Source: Guadua angustifolia (taxonomy: Eukaryota; Streptophyta; Magnoliopsida; Poales; Poaceae). Taken from it: a stretch of DNA of 64,000 bases. Shown piece after piece: positions 1-11,428 of this stretch (position 1 is its first letter; each line of letters opens with the position of its first letter). The notes beneath the pieces were generated by a model, which did no database searches, had not been told where the DNA came from, and saw only the letters and a program-made list of their open reading frames with translations. Where the stretch lies: contig CM070512.1 in NCBI GenBank assembly GCA_036346375.1, forward strand, positions 39,168,466 through 39,232,465, in the 5' to 3' direction. A program made the position numbers and the translations under genes.

Positions 1-769
1 TGGCGACAGCGGAAACCCACCCAGCAGTGAGATCTGGTGAAGAGAGAATAGTGACGCACCACGACAGCAATGGTGAGCTCTTGCACGAAGAAGATGGCGA
101 CCCAGAGGACGACGCAATAGGGCAATGGTGCGGCGAGAAACGGCAAACACGACACGAGGGTAAGGGCATTAAATAGGCCCTTGGCGTTCGTGTAGAATGC
201 GGAGTCCACAACAAAAATGGTGGTTGAGGCTAAGTCCTGCTCAAACACAGCAAGTTCACGTGGCACAATCTTGGTCGGCCACGCATTGCACGATCCACGA
301 CGTACACGCACAGAGCCACATGGCTTGATCTTGACCGCACAATCAAGATTGGACAGTGCAGATCCTAGGTTTCTAGAACCCAGGGTGAGTAGCGGATTTG
401 GGTCGGACCTGCGAGGAATTTGCGTCGGGTCTGCATGGGTTCGGCCCAACTACTATTTCTTTTTTATTAAAAGCTTTTCGATTTAAAATGATTATAGAAA
501 GTAGTTTAAGCAACAAATAAATAGTAAACATATAAAAAAATCTAATAAAATTTTCCAAATTTTTTGAGATATTTAGAACTCAAATAAAATATTTTTACCA
601 AAATTTTATTTAAACTTTCCAAACTTTTAAATACTTTCATATCGAACATATTTCAAAAATAATAAATAAATCCAAATAAATTCAAGAAAATTTGAATAAA
701 TTCAGAAAATTCAAAAGATGCACAAATAATATATTAAAAATATTGAAAGCCAAAAATTGGGATGTTACA
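1..769 (+). mobile_element. 3' part of an LTR, cut by the window edge
   Basis: The stretch becomes very A/T-rich after about 480 and ends in GGGATGTTACA at 759-769, the kind of terminus seen at the 3' end of many grass Ty3 LTRs (TG...CA, commonly ending TGTTACA). No coding frame is convincing; the short open frames at 217-558 lie in this non-coding DNA. The 5' end and any target duplication lie outside the window, so the call rests on the terminus and base composition only. Confidence 0.4.
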
Positions 770-985
770 ACGTGACAATGTCATTTGTTCTTCATGTTTC
801 ATTTGATTAGTAGAGTTGATGGCACATAAGCAAGAACTAATTGTTGCCTCCTTTAGCAGTGGAGCATGGCTTTCAGTGTAATGCCACAAGTTTTCGATAG
901 AGTTTTGAATTTAAAATTTAATTTGAATTGCAATTTTAAAACCTAAGTTTAAAATCCATAGCTTAATTTGAGAATCTGAGATTAT

Positions 986-1215
986 GGGGGTGTTTGGGAC
1001 AGCTCCAACTCTACCAAAATCTGTGGAGTTGGTGGAGTAGGGTATTTCTAGCTCCAGAAATTTGTGGAGCTGGAGCTGTGGGTACATTAAGAATGTTTAG
1101 GTAGATCATCTTGTTCACATTTTAGACTAAAAATATAAACTTAATTCACTTTATTTTAGCCTATAAGTTTCAGCTCTGAGCTGGAGCTAGGATCTGGAAC
1201 TCTCCCAAACAGGAC
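986..1215. mobile_element. MITE with GGGGTGTTTGGGA-type inverted ends
   Basis: A 230-bp element whose left end (GGGGGTGTTTGGGA) is matched in inverted orientation by the right end (TCTCCCAAACAGGACC). TAT flanks both ends, but such a short match could be chance. It has no coding capacity. The superfamily is not certain. Confidence 0.5.
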
Positions 1216-1675
1216 CTATATATACTAGGACTCATCGAGATGGTTAGAATCGACTATTTATTTGCTCAATGTGGAGTTTGAAGTGATAAGTTGTGAGTCC
1301 TATAGATTAATGGACGAGATAGACGAGTTGCACGTAGTTAACAGATACACAACTTGGATATATAGGTTTTGTTGGAACTCTTTTCCATCACAGCTAACCT
1401 TAGAAATTAAATATCTGGAAAGAACTTGTTACGTACCAACTTCCAGATGCAAATGAATCAAGTTGCTTTGGAGAAAGTGGGGACGGTGACAGAACTGTGT
1501 TGCTAGTAATGACAGCCGGTCCGTGACAGAACCGCATGCACGCTCATGTGCTCCTGACGAGAGAAATGAACTGTGTTGTTCGGCATGGTTGTTGAGATAA
1601 AATCAAACACAATACTCTTTCTGTCACAGTGAGGAAACAGGTCCTACACGATTCAATGAAAGCCACTAACATCTA
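1216..1675. other. Spacer, no gene seen
   Basis: No coding frame, RNA gene or repeat is recognised here. The last bases (about 1653-1673, CAATGAAAGCCACTAACATC) recur at 28624-28645 and mark the left edge of the tandem unit that is continued at 3641. Confidence 0.5.
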
Positions 1676-3449
1676 CTCCCTCCATTTATTTTTATAAAGC
1701 CTATTTTTTAAATGATCTTGTTTACAAATATAAGACTTACATGTAGATTTAATGAGATATTTCCTTCTATATCCCTATTTATTTTCTCTCATCTATATGC
1801 ATTTATTCATTACCACCCACACAAAGTATGTCTTTCATTTTCTAAGACAATTAAGTGAGGGCATTTAAGTCATTTTTTCTCTATCTTTCTCAATTTCAAC
1901 GCAACTGTGAAATCATATGCTGAAAAATTGGCTGAGTAATGAAATTCGCATTGCAAAGTGGTTTTGGTTATAGCATGTATGGTGCTTGTACATATGCTGT
2001 TTGAGATGATTACTTGATATGCTGGTGATAGCATGTTAATAATTTTGCTTGATGCAATGCGCTCGTGTGAGTGGTTGCATGGATTAACTTTGAGTCAAGT
2101 CGTGGACTTGTGCTCGGATGTGTTTTTGTTTATTCATGTGCAGGTGTTGCTCGAGGGCGAACGTGGTCGATGACGGGACCGGAACTAGATTCATGGAGGA
2201 ATTGAGGTTCGGACTAGGTTCGTGGAGGAATCGAGGTCTTGGTGGTCAAGAATGTCATGCGGACGCTCAAAGCTAGAGAACATGCACATGGAGGTCGGTT
2301 AGTCACGTATTTACAAAGATGTTGTACATGCGTGCAAGAGTTGTTTTTGGCCATGTTGGGTCAAGTTGAGATGTATACGAACTCTTTCCATGTGGGAAGT
2401 GGAGTTGTATTCAATCTCTTTATGTTTGCTCTGTATAAATAGCGGGGGTGTCTCCTGTTTATGTAGAGAGCCAGGTTTTAGGGTTTGTACTCTTTTGTTT
2501 GAGTACTGTAACCAGATCAAAAATAAAAATCCTTCTTGCATCTCCAGCGTCTAGCGATTTTCGTTTTGTTCTTGGCTACTGTGCATTGCGGGGTTTTGTT
2601 TGCTCCTAGTACGGCAACTGGAAGGCAGTGTAAGGAAACAAATCAAGAGCCTAGCAACTAGAAGTCTTGCCATGCATGTATGCATGAAATCAGATACGTC
2701 GAGGTATTTCTCGTTTTCACCATTATTTGATTTATCCATCTTGCGAAGGTAATATCTCTTGATCCGTAGATCCGACCGATTTGATTCTTATTGGGTTAGA
2801 TTTTTAATTGAATCTAGTCTCTACAGTTGAAATTTCACATCAATCCAACGGTGGGATATTCAGTTAATCTTGATTGAGTTTAGTCCGTCGCTGTTAGATC
2901 GCTAATTGTTTCAGTCATTTTGCGAAGGACATAACTTTAAATCCGTAAATTCGATTGACCTAATTTTTTTTGTGTTAGCTTGAGAATTGAGTCTATTTTT
3001 TTCAGTTAACATTTCACATCAATCCAACAGTGGGATCTTCGAGAATTTCTATTTTTGTAAACTAGTTGCCGACCGCTTCGCTCGTCGCCGATCGCTCACC
3101 GCCACCCAAACCGCCGCTCGTCGCCCAAACTGCTCGCCTCAAGTGCCCTCATCGTCGCCTAAGTGGTTCATCTGGTCGCCAGATCGCTTCATCGCCGTCT
3201 GATCGCTCTACTGGTCGCTTGATCGCTTTATCGGGTCACCCAGATCGTCTATTGGTCTCCCAACCGCATAAATCGTCTCTCAATCTGTGAACTGGTCTCC
3301 CATGCTTGCCATCTGTGTGAACTGGTCTCCAAGCAATTTGAGTTTAAATTGGGGTGTGTTAGAAAAACAAAGTTCAAAATTTGATTTTAGCTTCCGCACA
3401 ATCATTCACCCCCTCGATTGCTACATTAGTATATTTCGATTCTGCAACA
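1676..3449 (+). mobile_element. Composite insertion: Stowaway-like end plus copia LTR-like sequence
   Basis: Tandem copy B (28624-29610) lacks this stretch, so it is inserted in copy A. It opens with TA-CTCCCTCC at 1674, the usual Stowaway MITE start, but no matching right end was found. From about 2000 the sequence looks like a copia LTR: a GTATAAATA TATA box near 2435, a leader-like tail, and an ending rich in CACCCCCTCGATT followed by TGCAACA near 3449. No open frame resembles a protein. Boundaries and family are tentative. Confidence 0.3.
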
Positions 3450-3640
3450 ACCTTAATTCTTGTGCAAAATTAAAATACGCCTTATAAAAATACAGGCCAG
3501 TGATTTTTTGTGCTCCTTTGGCAATATTGTTTCGAGGTTGTACAGGTAGGATTAATAGCCTTCGGGAAGTGTAACCACACCAACGACTTCAGCGAAGGGT
3601 TTCTACGGGAAGTTTGTAGTCAACCGGTCACTTTCTTTCC

Positions 3641-4040
3641 TTTTCTTTTCTTTGCAACCATTGTCGGTCACTTGAACGATACTTTCTCTGTAAAAAAATA
3701 TACGATAGGTTCTTGAGTCTTATCATGATGTGTTTTTGAACGATCTTATCACCAACGTAGAGTATATCTCATATTTCAATATAAAATTGGTGTGATGTTT
3801 CACCTACTCTAAATGTATATATTGAATATAGTGATTAGAGATAATAATTAGGGATAGTCTAGTCATTTTTAATATTTCTTTTGACTATGTTTCAAAAGAA
3901 AATATACACTATAAATTTAGATGTAGAAAGTAACCCCACGATGGTTGGTTAGTGAGAAAGAGGGTTTTCTCTTCTGCCACTTTCCACTCAACATGAGAAT
4001 TACAGATTTCTCATATTCAATAATTTTCAGTTCTCTTATG
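3641..4040. repeat. Tandem unit copy A, left segment
   Basis: The segment from TTTGCAACCATTG to the Ty3 insertion site matches 28846-29270 almost collinearly, including GATAATAATTA-GGATAGTCTAGT and the CTCAATATTCAATAATTTTC stretch just before the insertion. Copy A resumes after the Ty3 element (15938), continues to 16193, and resumes again after the copia element (28014). It is non-coding and apparently derived from the leader or upstream region of the resistance-gene cluster. Confidence 0.75.
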
Positions 4041-4045
4041 CTATT

Positions 4046-4513
4046 TGTGGATTATACACACTATGGGTATCTGCAAGACAGGCCCGCGAGGCCCAGATAA
4101 ACAACACTGGGTTGGGCCGACTGCAGAGAAACAGAAGCTGCCAGGGATGCGCCAAAGCGTGCGAGATAAGGAAGCCTTCAAGATAGCAACCGATCTGAAT
4201 TAGGTAGGATACATTGTAATCTAAACCGTTGCCAAACGGATAGGTATAGGAGATATAATATCTACTTTGTATCCGACACGGACTCTCTTTTGAAACCGCC
4301 CTCCTCTGCTATATAAAGGGAGGGGCGGGGGAACATCATCATACGATCTCATCAGCAAATTAGCTAGCCACATATAATTCCAGAGCACAGGACTAGGGTA
4401 TTATCTCCTCCGCGAGAGCCCGAACCTAGATAAATCTCTTGTCTTGTGTTACCATCGAGTTTGGATCCAACGCCTAGCCCCGTTTTTATTATTGCCGACA
4501 ATAAACGTCGACA
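4046..4513 (+). repeat. 5' LTR of the RIRE2-like element
   Basis: A 468-bp LTR starting TGTGGATTATACACA and ending ACGTCGACA. A TATA box (CTATATAAAGGG) lies near 4309-4320. The sequence just inside, ATTAACGCGCCAGGTAGGGG, occupies the primer-binding position. By hand count it differs from the 3' LTR at roughly 37 of 468 positions, about 92% identity, which at a commonly used grass LTR rate of 1.3e-8 per site per year suggests about 3 million years since insertion. Confidence 0.92.
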
Positions 4514-4562
4514 ATTAACGCGCCAGGTAGGGGTTGCATTAAGATCAATCTCATCAAGCTCG

Positions 4563-6430
4563 ATGGCAATCCCTAGTGAAGTCATGGCCACCTTCGCTCC
4601 CGCCCAAGCGTTCCGTTTCGGAAGCCTAGACTTCATCGCCGACGATCTTGGCAAGCTCATCCTTTCAGATTCAGATCAGATCCAATCTGGAAGCAATTTC
4701 GTCGCTCTCCTAGCCGGGCAGCCACTCGGATCAGGAACAGGCGCGGCCATTTGTTCCCGGACAATAAGCCAGAAGTTTGTTTCCTGGTCTGGGCAAGGAC
4801 CGGTCAAAGACGAGTCCCGAGTGGTGAGGAGTGCTAGAAAACCACTCGGATCTAAAGGTCAGCTCAACCTGTCTTATTGTTCTTCTGATTCAGAGAGCAG
4901 AGCAGAAAGTTCTCAAGGCTTTCACGGCATCTTCGTGATCGAAGACCCACGGACTGAGTCCCAGCAACAGAAAGACGCCACGGACGCCGTAGAGGCAGAG
5001 CGCCTTCGTCGTGAGGCACAAGAAACCCGCGCGAAGTCTCTCTAGGCCAGGGGCCGCAATGTTAACGAAGACATCCTGCAGATGAAGATGGGGAACCAAT
5101 CGGTTTTCCATACTCCTCAGCAGAATATCGTCGCATCGAAGACACTTCTCGACACATTGGGACCAATGCTCGGTTCCGATAGTCCAGCCGCTCCGATCGT
5201 GGCCCAAGTCAAAGCCATGGTAACGGCAGCAGGCGATCCAAAGAAGATCAGAAGAACCAGAGAGAAGGAGCACTCGCACCAAGATAGTCACTCAGTCGCC
5301 AAGAAGAATATAACCCGCAATCGGGCCATGCGTGCCCGACTTGAGCTTCGACGACGAGAGGATGCCCAGCAAAGCATCAGTCGTGATCTTCGCGTAGATC
5401 TAAATGCCAGGCGGCTGGATCGAGAAGATGAAGAGCGCCGCCGGCACAGAGATGACTACGAACATTTTGGCATTCGCCATGACGACCGAGACGACCGCAG
5501 AAACATACACCGCCGTGACAAGGGCGTTAGCGAGGACCGTCGAGTCAGATCACCTTCTCGGCGCTCCCCACGTCGACGCAGCGATGGGCCTATCGAAGGG
5601 ATCCGAGCCTTCACTCCCCGGCTTCGCCGAGTGGTTTGGCTTGAAGGTTTCAACCCCAAAGGCATCACCAAATTCGATGGAGAAAGAGATCCATAAGCTT
5701 GGTCGCAAGTCTATTCCCTTGCAATCATGGCACGGGGCAATCATAATGTAATGGCCAATTATCCGCGGTCACGCTTACCCTTCGGCCAAGCTCGCTCACT
5801 GACTTCCAAATAACTCTATAGATTCCTCGGGAGATCTTTGTGAGCGCTCATCACCAACTTTCGTGGCACTTATGAAAACCTGGGACTCGGTGGGACCTGC
5901 ATCAGCTTCATCGAGGAGGAGTGAAACTCTCCGAATTTATCGGCGCTTCATGCGTAAGAAGAATACAATCCGGATATCTCGTAGCGGCGGTCATTGCGGC
6001 GTTGTAAAGCCACCGACTTCGTAAGGGAGATGTTTGAATTGGCGTATCGCCACGCAACAACCTTGATGCTTTGGCCGAAGGCCAAGACGACGCCTACAAG
6101 ATAAGGACAAGAAGGATCACGCCGAGTCCTCCAAGCAATGGATAAGAAGGAAGTTCAAGAACCGGTGGTGGTGGCCGAGCGAGGCCGACATCGCGCGCCA
6201 CGGACGGACGACTATGACGCAAAGAATGGATGCAACTCGCCTTTCCATCCCAAGGGGAAACATGTCAAGCGATTGCTTCACTCGAGAAGGTTTGCCAAGG
6301 AGTCCAACAAGCGCCGGCCAAGGGCGAAGCAAAGGACTAAGCAAAGAAAAGCAAGATCCCTTGAATATGACGAGGGCGAAGTATTAAAAACGGAACGCGA
6401 GCTCAACTACATATTCGGGGCTCTACGCTT
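4563..6430 (+). pseudogene. gag: Ty3 gag, decayed
   Basis: The capsid gene starts at ATG 4563 (MAIPSEVMATFAPAQAF), just behind the 5' LTR, and runs in one frame to 5696. It is interrupted by TAG at 5043 and by TAA at 5694, where the paralogous element at 35200-44988 has Glu in GERDPEAW. Recognisable text includes WLEGFNPKGITKFDGERDP, typical of the plant retrotransposon gag domain. Downstream to about 6430 the frame shifts repeatedly, although NVNEDILQMKMGN and the CxFHPKGKHVKR nucleocapsid-like part (near 6240) can still be followed. It cannot make a full Gag. Confidence 0.82.
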
Positions 6431-7195
6431 ATGAGTCCAAGCGAAAGCAAAGCTACCGCCGACATCAATGTGGTTATGCCAAGAACTCCCCAATACCTCA
6501 GATGGTCCGAGGTCCCGATCGTTTTTGACCGCTCGGATCATCCAGATCACATCCCATATCCAGATAGATATCCTCTTATTTTGGACCTCGTGATTCGCAG
6601 CGTTAAACTCAAGAGGGTGCTGGTTGACGGAGGGAGCGGACTCAACGTCCTCTTCTGCAAAACCTTCAACGACATGAAGATCCTCCGCTCAGAGCTAAAT
6701 CGGGGCTTGTCACCGTTTCATGGGGTAATCCCCGGGACCTCTTCGGTTCCACTCGGGCAGATCACTTTGCCGGTTATATTCGAGACCAGAGAAAATTACC
6801 AGACGGAATATCTCAACTTTGAGGTGGCTGATTTCGAGACGGCATACCATGCCATCTTAGGAAGGCTAGGCCTGGCCAGGTTCATGGCCGTGCCCCATTA
6901 CATTTACCTCATCCTGAAGATGCCCGGACCGAAGGGAATTATCTCCGTCCACGGCGACGTCAAGCAGTCTTTCGCGTGCGATAGAGAGAGCTACGAGATG
7001 GCTGAAATGCAAGAAGTGGCGACTGACAGGGAGAAGATCCGACAGGCGGCTATACAACAGCAAGATGAGGGGGAAGTCCCAACCAAGAAGCAAGCCAAGA
7101 CAAGCATGAAGCCTGACGAGGGGACTAAGAAGGTAATCCTTGACCCGTCCAACTCATTTCGAGACGGCTCGACGGATAGGACTCAACCCCAATAG
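6431..7195 (+). pseudogene. pol: Ty3 aspartic protease region of pol
   Basis: An open frame of 254 codons with the retropepsin-like active-site segment LVDGGSGLNVLF at about residues 66-77, where DGGS replaces the canonical DT/SG. The same Gly variant is common in this plant lineage. A hydrophobic AILGRLGL motif follows near residue 142 and corresponds to the second conserved protease motif. The frame ends in the linker to reverse transcriptase. As part of a fragmented polyprotein it is unlikely to be made, though this segment is itself uninterrupted. Confidence 0.8.
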
Positions 7196-9130
7196 AAGAC
7201 GCGCCGTCACCTTTCTTCGGGCCAACCGGGATATTTTTGCATGGCAACCTTCTGACATAGCCGGTGTCCCTAGGGAGGTGATCGAGCACTCTCTCAATGT
7301 TGACGAGAAGGCGAAGCCTATCAAACAGCGGCTCCGCCGATTCGCTCAAGATCGCTGTGAGGCCATCAGGGAAGAAATCACTAAGCTTTTAGCTGCAGGC
7401 TTTATAAAAGAAGTGTATCATCCTCGATCGTTAGCTTAACTTAGTTCTTGTTCGCAAAGAATAAAAGTCGGGCGATGTGTGTTGATTATACCGATCTTAA
7501 CAAAGCATGTCCGAAGATCCATTCGGCCGCCTCGATCGACCAAGTGGTAGATTCAATCGCAGTCGCTAGCTCTTAAGTTTTTCGATGCCTACACGGGGTA
7601 TCACCAGATCAGCCGAAGAAGAAGATCAGATCAAGACTTCTTTCATCACTCCGCTTTGGAGCATTTTGCTACGTCACAATGCCGTTCGGTTTGAAAAATG
7701 TTGGTGCAACCTATCAACGTGCAATACAGCGGTGTTTTCACACTCAAATCGGACGCAACGTGGAAGCATATGTGGATGATGTCGTCGTCAAATCTTGTGC
7801 GAAGGAGGACCTCATATCCGACTTGGTCGAGACATTTGAAAGCCTAAGGGCCTACAAAATTAAGTTCAACCCCGAAAAGTGTGTCTTTGGAGTCCCCTCA
7901 GGAAAACTGCTCGGATTCATTGTGTCGCAGCGGGGCATCGAAGCAAACCCGGAGAAGATCAATGCTATCCTCAAGATGAAGCCTCCGACCAGCCGTAAAG
8001 ACGCCCGTAAGCTCACAAGTTACATGGTGGCACTCGGCAGTTCATTTCGCCTAGGTTCATGGGAATGCCTTTTTTCAAACTTCAAGAAGCAGGTAATTTT
8101 CAAGGATACCGAGGCGCAAAGAAGCTTTCGAGGAACTCAAGGCATTCTTGTCCTCACCGCAGCATCGGTTTCGCCAATGCCCAAGAACTCCTTTTGTTTC
8201 TACATTGCCGCAACGACTATGTAGTCGCCGCAATCGTCAGAGAGTGGGAGGAAGCAGGCACCTCTAGAAGGTTCATTCGTCCGGTTTATTTCATCACGAC
8301 GTGTTAGGAGAATCCAAGGCACGGTATCTGCAGTACGTAAACCTGCTGTATGTCAGATTGCTTACTTCTCGCAAACTCAAGTATTACGTTCAAGAGCATT
8401 CAATTTTGGTGGTTACCTCCTTTCCGATTGGGGATATACTTCACAATCGGGAAGCCACCGGGAGAAATGCAAAATGGGCTGTCAAGCTTGGGGCTTTTGA
8501 AATCTCCTTCCGGCCGCGAACAATAGTAAAATCTCGGGTACTCGCTGACTTCGCCGCCGAGTGGATGGAATTGCAGACCCCCACGACTTCTGAAGAGCTT
8601 TAGTATTGGACAATGTATTTTGATGGTTCCCTCATGCTCAATGGGCGCTGGGGGCGTGGTGCTCATCTCCGACAGTGAGCACCAAATATGTCCTTCACCA
8701 TTTCCCAATACAAACAATGCCGCCGAGTACGAGGCACTCATCCACGGACTCCGTATTGCGATATCCCTCGGTGTTCAACGACTGACAATCTACGGAGACT
8801 CCATGCTAGTAGTCAATCAAGTGCAAAAAGACTAGTCGTGCATCGGAGACAGCATGGCTGCATACTGCCAGGAAGTGCGGAAGCTCGAAGACAAGTTCGA
8901 CGGGCTGGAACTCATCCACGTGCTCCGCTGTGACAATGAAGCAGCAGACGAGCTCGCAAGGCTAGGCTCCAGTCGGGCGACAGTACCGGTTGGAGTATTT
9001 GTCGAAGAGCTCCACAAACCTTCAATAAGCCCAACAGTAGGAGTCAGACAAATCAGAGGAAAGACCGGCCAAAGAGGAAGTTCTAGTCATCAACCCCGAC
9101 TCGACAGCTCCATTCCTAAACTATCTATTA
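7196..9130 (+). pseudogene. pol: Ty3 reverse transcriptase and RNase H, broken
   Basis: Reverse transcriptase can be followed through several frames. The N-terminal HSLNVDEKAKPIKQRLRRF is at 7289-7345. MPFGLKNVGATYQRAIQ starts at 7679, and the catalytic YVDDVVVK box is at about 7769-7792. GFIVSQRGIEANPEKI of the connection domain follows. RNase H begins near 8620 (MYFDGS) and continues as AEYEALIHGLRIAISLG, IYGDSMLVVNQVQKD and HVLRCDNEAADELARLG, ending about 9010. Frameshifts fall near 7440, 7680, 8224 and 8640, with TAG in frame at 8833. No functional enzyme can be expected. Confidence 0.85.
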
Positions 9131-10322
9131 AAAGATGAGCTCCCCGAAGACCGCATAGAGGCAGAGCGCGTCGCGTGTCGATGCAAAAGCTACGTGGTAG
9201 TCGGTGAGGAACTCTTCCGAAAGAGTTCTTCCGGAGTCCTAAGGCGCTGCATATCAGAGCAAGAAGGGAAGAACCTCCTCAGAGAAATCCACTCGGGAAT
9301 TTACGGGCATCACGCAGCATCGAGTACCCTAGTGGGCAAAGCTTATCGTCAGGGTTTCTTTTGGCCGACTGCCGTATCTGACGCAGAAGATATTGTTCGC
9401 ACCTGTAAAGGTTGTCAGTTCTTTGCTCATCAAATACACGTACCGGCGCAAGAGCTGCAAACCATCCCGATCACCTGGCCATTCGCAGTCTGGGGCTCGA
9501 CATGGTCGGTCCTTTGAAGAAGGCTCAAGGTGGTTTCACCCATCTCTTCGTCGCCATTGATAAATTTACCAAGTGGATTGAGGCAAAACCCGTCGCCACG
9601 ATCACGGTGGCCAAGGCTAAGGAGTACTTCCAAGAAATTGTGGTAAGATTTGGTTTGCCAAACAGGATCATCACGGATAATGGAACTCAATTTCGCGGGG
9701 AAGAGTTTCAAGACTGGTGCGATGAACTTGGCATCAAGATTTGTTTTGCTTCCGTGACTCATCCAAGGAGCAATGGCCAAGTAGAGCGAGCGAACGGCAT
9801 GGTGTTGCAAGGGCTAAAAGCAAGGATTTTTGATCGTCTCAAGCCATATGCTACACGATGGGTAAAAGAATTGCCTTCAGTGCTCTGGGGCTGAGAACTA
9901 CTCCCAGCAGAGCTATCGGGCAGTCACCTTTTTTTCTAGTATACGGCTCAGAGGCGGTCTTACCCACCGAGTTGATGTTCGGATCCCCGTGGGTTCAGAA
10001 CTACAAGGAGGCCGAGTCGGAGGAGAACCGGACGGAAGACCTCGATCGACTAGAAGAAGACAGGGAAATTGCAGCGATCCAGTCGGCTAAGTACCTCCAG
10101 AGCCTGCACCGCTACCACGATCGGAACGTTCGGGGCCGTGCTTTCTCCAAAGGAGATCTAGTCCTAATGAAGAATCAAAAGAACGAGCACAAGCTCTCCC
10201 CAAGCTGGGAAGGCTCCTACATCGTTGATGAGGTGACGTGCCCGGGGGCTTACAGACTCAAGCGGGAAGACGGCGTGGTCATCAGCAACTCGTGGAACAT
10301 AGAACAGCTACGCCATTTTTAG
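9131..10322 (+). pseudogene. pol: Ty3 integrase, nearly complete with frameshifts
   Basis: The integrase zinc-binding domain has HxxxxGHH...CKGCQFFA near 9290-9425. The catalytic core shows all three acidic positions: LDMVGP (about 9497), ITDNGTQF (about 9673) and NGQVERANG (about 9770). The C-terminal part runs in a third frame (9858-10322) and ends with SWEGSYIVDEV...WNIEQLRHF and a TAG stop, with no chromodomain. Frame changes near 9490 and 9870 break the protein. The lack of a chromodomain fits the Tat lineage rather than chromoviruses. Confidence 0.88.
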
Positions 10323-10779
10323 TCTTAAAATATTGTACATTAGCCATGCTATTCATGAATAAAAATTTCTTCTTGACTTGCTACTCAATTGATGCTCAAT
10401 TAAGCAGTAAGTCGGAGGCTACACCTAATAGTGTTGCGCATGCGCAACCCTTCCTATGAGTCATTTTTTATTTCCTTTCCCTGTTGATTGCGAATGGGCT
10501 CGAGTGCATTAAAATCCAAATCGTGAAACTCTGACCCCATGAACGACGAACTCTAGTCTCTCAAAAGCGCATGCTTGGGAAAAATGGCCATGAGCCGACT
10601 TCCGACGCCCGGGGGCTAAAATAGTCGGGCAGAGTGATTAAACGAAAAAGGAAAGAAACCACTCGGGCAAACTCAAAATCGATAGAGAAGAAAGATTAAG
10701 CAACATCAAGATTTCATTAAGCGCACTCAGGTTTGGATACATTAATGCGTTACATAAGAAGTGAGCAGGAACCTAAGAC
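10323..10779. other. Post-pol spacer with a conserved palindromic block
   Basis: This is non-coding. At 10374-10450 it has a block (CTTGCTACTCAATT, then ACACCTAATAGTGTTG) that recurs three times in the minus-strand element of the same lineage (near 36470, 38620 and 38755). It contains the perfect 16-bp palindrome GTTGCGCATGCGCAAC at 10433-10448. Its role is unknown; a structural or processing site downstream of pol is possible. Confidence 0.55.
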
Positions 10780-11072
10780 CTAAGCGCGGCGTGCGCGACC
10801 CACTGCCTCGAGAAGAGCGTCCCTCGCCCCGACAAGCTTTGGGACGGCTTCGATCATAGCGACGGCAACAGCTGCGCATGGGCAAGCAGCTTCTTCCTCC
10901 GCAAGCTCGGCCAGCGCGAGGTCGTAATCGGCCCAGAGCTCGGCCACAAAGGCCTCCTCCTCATCAGGCGCCGGTGGAGCCTCATCTTCAAAATCAAATA
11001 TCAGCTCCTCCGCCGGGGGGGAGATGGTGGAGCGTAATCGCCAGACGAAGAAGATGAGGACGAAGAAGCCAT
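10780..11072 (-). pseudogene. Small antisense acidic protein gene inside the RIRE2-like element, one frameshift
   Basis: On the minus strand an ATG at 11072 opens with a Ser run (MASSSSSSSSGDYAPPSP). After a run of seven C the frame meets TGA. In the neighbouring frame the sequence continues at once as a convincing acidic Ala/Glu/Asp-rich protein (ELIFDFEDEAPPAPDEEE...ELWADYDLALAELAEEEA) and ends at TAG 10780, with ARRA at the end. The change of frame is explained by one missing base in the homopolymer. A TATA box lies 80 bp upstream (11151-11160). The length would be about 98 residues. The function is unknown; it is an accessory gene opposite to gag-pol. Confidence 0.6.
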
Positions 11073-11150
11073 TGAAGGTTCAAGGAAGAAGGTTGAAGGT
11101 TGCTGAGAACAGTTTAGAGACGGGTGATCGCTCAAGTAGCGGTGACACTC

Positions 11151-11160
11151 TTATATACCC
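11151..11160 (-). promoter_or_regulatory. TATA box for the small antisense gene
   Basis: Minus-strand GGGTATATAA, about 80 bp upstream of the ATG at 11072. The spacing leaves room for a short leader (about 50 nt). Its position inside a transposon and on the antisense strand makes it a candidate internal promoter. Confidence 0.5.
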
Positions 11161-11428
11161 AAAGCGTGGAAATCAAACGGTCTTGAGTAAAAGCTAGCGC
11201 AGGAAGCCGAAGCAACTTTGAAAAATGCACTGGTACCAGAACTCAAAACGACCGAGAAGATGTATGGACGCAGAACACCAAATCAGATGCAGTGCATGCA
11301 AAACATTAAAAACTGAAGACTTGCAGGACATAATGAAGCAACTAAAGGCAAAACACAGTTCAAATCGCTGAGTGTTTCTACCAAGGCTCAAAAGAATGAT
11401 TACAGGTCAAAGTCTCAGAATACAACAT

